In this document: positions 59,172-64,000 of the stretch, piece by piece
How positions within the stretch are numbered: the first letter of the stretch is position 1
Layout: each line of letters opens with the position of its first letter
DNA from: Arthrobacter nitroguajacolicus_D
Lineage (GTDB): Bacteria; Actinomycetota; Actinomycetes; Actinomycetales; Micrococcaceae
Length of the DNA stretch: 64,000 nucleotides
NCBI RefSeq assembly: GCF_031455195.1
Contig: NZ_JAVDSH010000011.1
Coordinates: forward strand, 124,001-188,000
Reading direction: 5' to 3'
Position numbers and translations under genes: made by a program
Notes under the pieces: generated by a model
What the model was told of the DNA's origin: nothing
The model's database searches: none
Seen by the model: only the letters and a program-made list of their open reading frames with translations

Positions 59172-59230
59172 CGACGACGGCGGGTCACCTCCGGTTCCGT
59201 GTGGAACCAAGGCGACCCGCCGACGTCGTC
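59172..59230. terminator. Hairpin between nagB and purA
   Basis: GACGACGGCGGGTC (59174-59187) pairs with GACCCGCCGACGTCGTC (59214-59230) apart from a 3-nt bulge, and GGTTCC-GTGT-GGAACC sits inside. It separates the convergent nagB and purA genes and can terminate either. Confidence 0.6.
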
Positions 59231-59242
59231 ATCCAGTAGGAC

Positions 59243-60532
59243 TTAGTCGTTGATCAGGTCGTGAACCACGATGGTCTGGTCGCGGTCCGGGCCGACGCCG
59301 ATGGCCGAGAAGCGCGTACCGGAAAGCTTCTCGAGGGCCAGCACGTAGTTGCGGGCATTCTCAGGAAGGTCCTCAAGGGTGCGGGCGCCGGTGATGTCCT
59401 CGGTCCAACCGTCGAAGTACTCGAAGATCGGGACTGCGTGGTGGAACTCGGTCTGCGTCATGGGCATTTCGTCGTGGCGCACGCCGTCGACGTCGTAGGC
59501 AACACAGACCGGGATCTGCTCGATGCCCGTGAGGACGTCCAGCTTGGTGACGAAGTAGTCCGTGAAGCCGTTGACGCGGGAAGCGTGGCGGGCCAGGACT
59601 GCGTCGTACCAACCGCAACGGCGGGGACGGCCGGTGTTCACACCGAATTCGCCACCGGTCTTCTGCAGGTAAACGCCCATCTCATCGAACAGTTCCGTGG
59701 GGAACGGCCCAGCGCCAACACGGGTGGTGTAGGCCTTGATGATGCCGATGGACCGCGAAATGCGGGTGGGGCCAATGCCCGAACCAACGGAAGCGCCGCC
59801 GGCCGTGGGGTTGGAGGAGGTGACGAACGGGTAGGTGCCGTGGTCTACGTCCAGGAACGTTGCCTGGCCGCCTTCCATGAGCACAACCTTGCCCTCATCC
59901 AAGGCGTTGTTGAGCTCCAGCGTGCTGTCGATGACCAGCGGACGCAGGCGCTCGGCGAAGGACAGGAAGTACTCCACGATCTCGTCCGCCACGATGTCGC
60001 GGCGGTTGTAGACCTTGACCAGGAGTTCGTTCTTCTGGCGCAGCGAACCTTCCACCTTCTGGCGGAGGATGGACTCGTCAAAGACATCCTGGACGCGGAT
60101 GCCCAGGCGGGCCACCTTGTCCATGTAGGCCGGGCCGATGCCACGGCCGGTGGTGCCGATGGCGCGGCTGCCGAGGAAGCGCTCGGTAACCTTGTCCAGC
60201 ACCTGGTGGTACGGGGCTACGAGGTGGGCGTTGGCCGAAACGCGCAGGCGGGACGTGTCCGCGCCACGGGCTTCGAGGCCGTCGATTTCCTGGAACAGGG
60301 CCTCGAGGTTCACCACGCAGCCGTTGCCGATAATGGGAATGGCGTTGGGGCTCAGGATGCCCGCGGGAAGGAGCTTGAGCTCATACTTCTCACCGCCAAC
60401 AACCACGGTGTGCCCGGCGTTGTTACCGCCGTTGGGCTTGACCACATAGTCAACGCGGCCACCGAGCAGATCGGTTGCTTTGCCTTTGCCTTCGTCGCCC
60501 CACTGGGCTCCGACGATCACGATAGCGGGCAT
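59243..60532 (-). CDS. purA: Adenylosuccinate synthetase
   Basis: 429 residues from ATG 60532 with GGGGGAGG as ribosome site. GTP-binding and catalytic motifs are complete: VGAQWGDEGKGKATDLLGG (catalytic Asp), GGNNAGHTVVVGGEKYELKL (catalytic His), TGRGIGPAYMDKVARLGIRV, GQATFLDVDHGTYPFVTSSN and the C-terminal RFSAIGVGPDRDQTIV. It makes adenylosuccinate from IMP, aspartate and GTP, the first committed step to AMP. A core gene flanked by accessory operons, useful as a chromosomal anchor. Confidence 0.98.
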   Translation of the reverse strand: MPAIVIVGAQWGDEGKGKATDLLGGRVDYVVKPNGGNNAGHTVVVGGEKYELKLLPAGILSPNAIPIIGNGCVVNLEALFQEIDGLEARGADTSRLRVSANAHLVAPYHQVLDKVTERFLGSRAIGTTGRGIGPAYMDKVARLGIRVQDVFDESILRQKVEGSLRQKNELLVKVYNRRDIVADEIVEYFLSFAERLRPLVIDSTLELNNALDEGKVVLMEGGQATFLDVDHGTYPFVTSSNPTAGGASVGSGIGPTRISRSIGIIKAYTTRVGAGPFPTELFDEMGVYLQKTGGEFGVNTGRPRRCGWYDAVLARHASRVNGFTDYFVTKLDVLTGIEQIPVCVAYDVDGVRHDEMPMTQTEFHHAVPIFEYFDGWTEDITGARTLEDLPENARNYVLALEKLSGTRFSAIGVGPDRDQTIVVHDLIND

Positions 60533-60762
60533 GGGATCCTCCCCCATTCTTTCGGGCCCGCTCCGGTTGGATCGCCAGAGTCAGGCGCCGTACATGAGAA
60601 TGCCCCGACATAACCGGTGCAGTTCACCGCGGGCGGTGACCAGCGCAAGAGTTCGGGGCTCTTACCAGCCAAGTTTAGCCGATGGCAACGCTTTCTCTGG
60701 TGTCAAGGAGACTTCAATGGCCACCGCGTGAAGTTTTCTCCAGTGAAACCAGCTCCCAGGCA

Positions 60763-61302
60763 CTACGCGGCCGGTGGCAGGTTCCGGCAGCTGCCACCCA
60801 ACCCGGCGATGAGCCCCGCGTTCGTGGCCACGGACGCCGGCTTTGACACCCAAAGGTTCACTGGGTCCCTGACGACGATTGCCAGTTGGAGCTCTGTCCC
60901 GAGGCCAAGGAGGCCGCCCAGGAGGTTGACCGGAACGTCCGTGACGTAGCCGGCGGCCGCCGACCCCGTGGTGTTGGACGTGATGGAGAAACCCGTCAGT
61001 GGCGCAAGCAAGGAACCCAATCCGCTGGTGGAGGCCTGCATCTCCGAATTGGCCAGGGTGTAGCCCGACGGCGGCTTCCAAAAGATCCGCACATAGGCAC
61101 CAATGCCAGCGATGCCCGGGTTGTAGGTGCACGTCCCATTCAAGGTAGGGGCGGGGATGGTGATGGTGCCGAAAGTCCCAGCACCGTACGCATCCCGTTG
61201 CCAACCCGCTTCGGTGGCGGATGGAGGGCTGGACGCCGCCAGCACCACGGCAAGCGGCACGGCAAGGGCCAACCCCACGCGGATCCCCGTGAACGGCCTC
61301 AT
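60763..61302 (-). CDS. Small exported protein of the SipW/TasA-like locus
   Basis: 179 residues from ATG 61302, overlapping the upstream gene stop as ATGA. Signal peptide RVGLALAVPLAVVLAASSPP, then AGWQRDAYGAGTFGTITIPA, a pattern (aromatic, x, R/T-D, x, aromatic/F, x-A/G-G-x-F) resembling the N-termini of the two TasA-like proteins in the operon. The mature part is rich in Gly, Leu and Thr with two Cys (GTCTYNPG and GGSCRNL) that may form a disulfide. Function unknown; probably a minor surface component. Confidence 0.75.
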   Translation of the reverse strand: MRPFTGIRVGLALAVPLAVVLAASSPPSATEAGWQRDAYGAGTFGTITIPAPTLNGTCTYNPGIAGIGAYVRIFWKPPSGYTLANSEMQASTSGLGSLLAPLTGFSITSNTTGSAAAGYVTDVPVNLLGGLLGLGTELQLAIVVRDPVNLWVSKPASVATNAGLIAGLGGSCRNLPPAA

Positions 61303-62000
61303 GTCCCGGCACCCCGCAACCGTGCCAGCCCAAAGCCGGAGACGACAGCCACCAACGCCAGGAACGCGAACCCGCCAAGCCGGGCTCCAGTGTCAGCCAA
61401 AGCGCCCGACGTCGGCCCTGCTGGCTTTTCGGGGAAGGTCCCGTTACCTGCGTTTCCGCCCGCGCCGTCCCCACCTGTGCCAGCTCCGCCGCCGTTGTCC
61501 CCGGAACCGTGAACTCCCACCACGATGTGCGTGCGGCTTCCCTGAACTTCGCCGGGTACATCCTCGGCCAAGGTTGCCGTCACCAAGACGTGGGCGCTGG
61601 CAGCCTCAAAGCTTCCGGGTTCCATGAGGTCCACCCGCACGCCCTCCGCGGTGGCCAGGGCTGCGGGTTCCATCAGGACGCGTTGGGAACCAGGGCACGT
61701 GTTCCCAACCCATTGCTGGCTGCAGGAGCGAAGGCCTACGGTCAGGAAATCCCGCAGGGAACCGGCCGCGACCGCCTCGGATTGCAGACCGAGGTGAAGC
61801 GATTGCGCGGGTTCACCAAGGACCCGGACGTCCACCTCCCAATCCGCGCTCCCGCCGGGGGTGAGGCGATGCACTTCGCCGGCCGGACCGGCGTCGAGCT
61901 CCAACCAGCCGGAAGGCCCGCCGTCCGCAACCGCGGCAGCGGGGCCCAACAGGAACGCGCCCGCCAACGCGGATACCAAAATCAAACTACGCCGCAACAT
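61299..62000 (-). CDS. LAxTG sortase-anchored surface protein
   Basis: 233 residues from ATG 62000. Signal peptide MLRRSLILVSALAGAFLLGP plus AAAVADGG, a beta-sandwich domain (PSGWLELDAGPAGEVHRLTP, GGSADWEVDVRVLG), two Cys in LRSCSQQWVGNTCPG, then a Gly-rich linker (SGDNGGGAGTGGDGAGGNAG). The C-terminus has the sorting signal LADTG (201-205), a membrane stretch and basic LARLRGAGT tail. LAxTG suits class E-type sortases. It overlaps the signal-peptidase gene by 14 nt, so it is coupled to it. Confidence 0.85.
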   Translation of the reverse strand: MLRRSLILVSALAGAFLLGPAAAVADGGPSGWLELDAGPAGEVHRLTPGGSADWEVDVRVLGEPAQSLHLGLQSEAVAAGSLRDFLTVGLRSCSQQWVGNTCPGSQRVLMEPAALATAEGVRVDLMEPGSFEAASAHVLVTATLAEDVPGEVQGSRTHIVVGVHGSGDNGGGAGTGGDGAGGNAGNGTFPEKPAGPTSGALADTGARLGGFAFLALVAVVSGFGLARLRGAGT

Positions 62001-62508
62001 GCTGACCGCTTGTGCGCCGGACGTCCCGGGGCCACAGGACCCACGTCACCAGAGCCGACACGGCAACGGTGGTGGCGCCGAGAACCACCGGGTTGGCGGC
62101 CGCGGCCACGGGGCGGGCCAATCCGGGCGCCGACCAGAGGACCAGTCGCACGCGTTCCACGACATACGGTGCGGGATCGGCTTCGGCATTGGCGTCGCCC
62201 TTCATGGTGATGGTCCGCCCATCCCCGTCAGCGGCAGCCACGGCCTGCACCCGGTGGGTGATGGGCAGCTTCCCGGGCCTGTCCACGGTCACTACATCGC
62301 CAACATTGATCTCGCCCGCGGGGATCTCGCGCACCACAGCCAGCGAACCTGCCGGGATGGAGGGCGCCATGGATCCCGTCTTGAACATGATCAGGGTGAT
62401 GTTGAACAGCACTGCGCAGACCACCGCGAGTATGCAGACAGCACCCCCGGCGGCCGCGATATTGAGCACAGCTTCCCGCGAGCGGCTCCGTAAATCGCGG
62501 TGGCTCAT
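61987..62508 (-). CDS. SipW-type signal peptidase I (S26B, ER/archaeal type)
   Basis: 173 residues from ATG 62508, overlapping the upstream gene stop as ATGA. A membrane helix (ICLAVVCAVLF-like, residues 20-40) is followed by catalytic Ser in FKTGSMAPSIPAGS (S46), catalytic His in LPITHRVQAV (H85, in place of the bacterial Lys) and Asp in ITMKGDANAEADP (D105). A second membrane helix is near the C-terminus (VVLGATTVAVSALVTWVLWP). Ser-His-Asp peptidases of this type (SipW) process a few dedicated substrates such as TasA. The two genes just upstream encode proteins with matching SipW-type signals. Confidence 0.9.
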   Translation of the reverse strand: MSHRDLRSRSREAVLNIAAAGGAVCILAVVCAVLFNITLIMFKTGSMAPSIPAGSLAVVREIPAGEINVGDVVTVDRPGKLPITHRVQAVAAADGDGRTITMKGDANAEADPAPYVVERVRLVLWSAPGLARPVAAAANPVVLGATTVAVSALVTWVLWPRDVRRTSGQHVAA

Positions 62509-63164
62509 GAGCTTGAGGTCGCCGTGAACTGCCAGATGGCCGTTGCGGTCTGGCCTTGCAGGGCGTTGTTGGCGCCCGCGGGCAGGGTGACCTCGAAGCA
62601 GAATTGTGTCGGCGCCCCCGGGAGCGTGGCAGTGGCCGCCGCCAGAGGATTCACGACGCCGGCCGCTTGCCCCAGCGTGAACGGCTTAGCGCCGTCGCTG
62701 CCCACCACAAAAACGGGCGTACCCGTGAAGGAGGACGCCTGGCACGTCGCCGAACGGACCACGCGATAGCGAAGGGCCGCCCCCAAGTCCGCGTTCCCCG
62801 TCCCGCTGCTGGTCACGGCAGGCGTTCCGAGCACCACTTCGCCGGCAACTGACGCGGCTTTGGTCCGGATGGCGAACGGTGCGTAAACCACGGTTCCGGG
62901 ACTCATGGCGGATGCGGTGAAAACCAGGGTGGCTCCCGGGGAGATGTCGTTGGCACTCCACGTACCCTGGGCGTCATAAGGTTTGGTGGCATTGGATTCG
63001 GTTTGGAATACGCTCGCGCCGAAAGAACCGGCAGCGAAGTCGCTGTCAGTCCAGGAGGCCAGCGTCACGGAGCTGCCCACTCCCAGCACCAATGCCCCTG
63101 CGAGGAGCGCACGCAGGCGGAGGTATGCTGCGCTGGGCTTGCTTGCGGCTTGTCGGCGACCCAT
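62505..63164 (-). CDS. SipW-dependent TasA-like exported protein
   Basis: 219 residues from ATG 63164. Basic N-terminus, hydrophobic core LLAGALVLGVGSSVTLASWT, then the SipW-type signal motif LASWTDSDFAAGSFGAS. The mature part has TasA/CalY-like features: FTASAMSPGTVVYAPFAIRT (the MxPGxxxxxPxxV-type segment), VRSATCQASSF and FCFEVTLPAG with paired Cys, ending in IWQFTATS. In Bacillus such proteins form biofilm amyloid fibres. It is adjacent to the peptidase gene and paralogous to the next one. Confidence 0.85.
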   Translation of the reverse strand: MGRRQAASKPSAAYLRLRALLAGALVLGVGSSVTLASWTDSDFAAGSFGASVFQTESNATKPYDAQGTWSANDISPGATLVFTASAMSPGTVVYAPFAIRTKAASVAGEVVLGTPAVTSSGTGNADLGAALRYRVVRSATCQASSFTGTPVFVVGSDGAKPFTLGQAAGVVNPLAAATATLPGAPTQFCFEVTLPAGANNALQGQTATAIWQFTATSSS

Positions 63165-63167
63165 GGA

Positions 63168-63785
63168 TCACTGCGATTGTGCGGCGAATTCCCAGGTGGT
63201 GCTCCCGGTTTGGGATTGGACCAGGTCCTGATCGGCCGTGATCCGGAAGCATAGGTTGACCGGCGCGCCAGGGTCAGTGCCGGCTCCCTGGGTCAGCGCA
63301 AAGGTGACGCTGCCCGGCGTCGTCCCCACTGATTGGCCGGCCGGAACCAAAGTAGCTGTCACTGCTTGGCCGCAGCCGAACGCCGTCGACTGGGTGAGGG
63401 CGTAGGTGAGGCCCACGAGGCCGCCTGTGGAGGTTTCCGTGGACACGGTAACTGTGGCGTCGCTGGTTGTGGTGCTGTCCAGCCGGACGGCGAAGGGTGC
63501 CGTGACAACGTCGCCGGGAGCCATGTTGGCAGTGTTCGCGGTGAAGCCAAGCGTTGCGGGCGCGGTCACCGGGTTCTCGCCGAAAGTGGATCCGTCCGTG
63601 CTGCCCTCAAGGTTGAAAGCTCCGGCGGTGAAGGTGCCTTGGGCAAATTCGGAGTCGTTCCAGGCTGCCAGGGTGATGGCCGCGCCCACTCCAAGAACCA
63701 GGCCGCCAGCCAGAATTGCCCTGACTTTCGGCGCCCTCCTGCGGCGCTGGCCGGTTTCCGCTGTGGTTGTTTCCTGTGCGAACAT
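63168..63785 (-). CDS. SipW-dependent TasA-like exported protein
   Basis: 205 residues from ATG 63785 (GGGGGA upstream). Charged N-terminus QRRRRAPKVRAI, hydrophobic core LAGGLVLGVGAAIT, SipW-type motif LAAWNDSEFAQGTFTAG. The mature part has NMAPGDVVTAPFAVRLDSTT (TasA-type turn), STAFGCGQAVTATL and VNLCFRITADQDL with two Cys, and ends TTWEFAAQSQ, like its neighbour. First gene of the five-gene surface operon; 3-nt gap to the next gene. A paralog of the protein at 62505-63164, so the operon encodes at least two fibre-type subunits. Confidence 0.85.
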   Translation of the reverse strand: MFAQETTTAETGQRRRRAPKVRAILAGGLVLGVGAAITLAAWNDSEFAQGTFTAGAFNLEGSTDGSTFGENPVTAPATLGFTANTANMAPGDVVTAPFAVRLDSTTTSDATVTVSTETSTGGLVGLTYALTQSTAFGCGQAVTATLVPAGQSVGTTPGSVTFALTQGAGTDPGAPVNLCFRITADQDLVQSQTGSTTWEFAAQSQ

Positions 63786-64000
63786 CGTTCCCCCAAGATG
63801 AATGTAGGCGTCGACGGGTCTCAACATGGCTGCCCCTTCCGACCAATCATCCACTTGCCTTGGAAACGCACGCCGAGACCTGCACTTAAGGGTTAATCGA
63901 TGCCATCGAGACGCCCGACACGTTTCCCGGGCAACACGCCGCGTCTCATTCGGGGGCGCGCCGGAGCAGCACCCGTTCACCCCCATAGTCCGGTAAGGTT
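63786..64000. other. Region upstream of the TasA-like operon
   Basis: No convincing gene is seen up to the window end. It should hold the promoter of the five-gene surface operon; no clear operator dyad was found. Confidence 0.35.

Noticed and set aside
59261..60613. Long 450-codon open frame opposite purA
   Set aside because: It is the mirror of a clearly conserved purA gene; its protein has no recognisable domain and its composition reflects GC-rich antisense codons.
1..64000. rRNA, tRNA, prophage or restriction genes
   Set aside because: I looked at the gaps between genes for cloverleaf-type structures, att-like repeats and phage genes and found none; most gaps are under 250 bases and hold promoters or hairpins.

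Overview
The window looks like a chromosomal segment of a high-GC Gram-positive soil actinobacterium, most likely Micrococcaceae (Arthrobacter / Paenarthrobacter group). The reasons are the strong G/C bias at third codon positions, frequent GTG/TTG starts, many 4-nt ATGA/GTGA overlaps, a DUF222/HNH protein, DUF6480 and SipW/LAxTG surface genes, and many transport-plus-catabolism operons each with its own regulator. No rRNA, tRNA, IS element, integrase or CRISPR array was seen.

Layout. 1-1.0 kb: ECF-type sigma factor and a coupled, truncated membrane (anti-sigma-like) gene. 1.2-5.5 kb: small genes, including a TetR-controlled reductase operon with a leaderless start, a shortened HNH protein, a DUF1801 protein and a small SipW-type secreted protein. 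5.5-11.5 kb: LacI-controlled polar amino-acid ABC transporter with a Gfo/Idh/MocA dehydrogenase and an amine oxidase. 11.5-16.6 kb: Tat-exported PHP protein, App1-type phosphatase, and a sortase gene 4 nt behind a gene for an ice-binding-domain surface protein. 16.9-19.8 kb: cation/proton antiporter and a TetR/alpha-beta hydrolase pair with two perfect operators. 19.9-27.2 kb: six-gene aromatic ring-cleavage operon with divergent LysR regulator.

28-49 kb is a glycoside catabolism island. One operon encodes a GMC-type sugar oxidase, a single-chain protein that joins both subunits of a C-glycoside deglycosidase, a Gfo/Idh/MocA dehydrogenase, a type-B esterase and a GH3 beta-glucosidase. Upstream lies an oligopeptide-type ABC importer. 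A ROK regulator follows, with a divergent operon of GH106 alpha-L-rhamnosidase, a Gfo/Idh/MocA enzyme and a GH43 enzyme. The ROK gene and the importer promoter share a 20-bp operator-like motif. The picture is uptake and stripping of plant (flavonoid-type) glycosides, including carbon-carbon linked ones.

49-51.4 kb: MFS exporter and SMP-30 lactonase. 51.5-59.1 kb: a zinc-less ROK regulator with a 27-bp palindrome, a sugar ABC importer, a GH4 enzyme, a BadF-type sugar kinase and NagB, fitting use of beta-linked amino sugars. 59.2-60.5 kb: purA. 60.7-63.8 kb: a five-gene operon with two TasA-like SipW-dependent proteins, a SipW-type signal peptidase, an LAxTG-anchored protein and another small exported protein, probably a surface fibre or matrix system.
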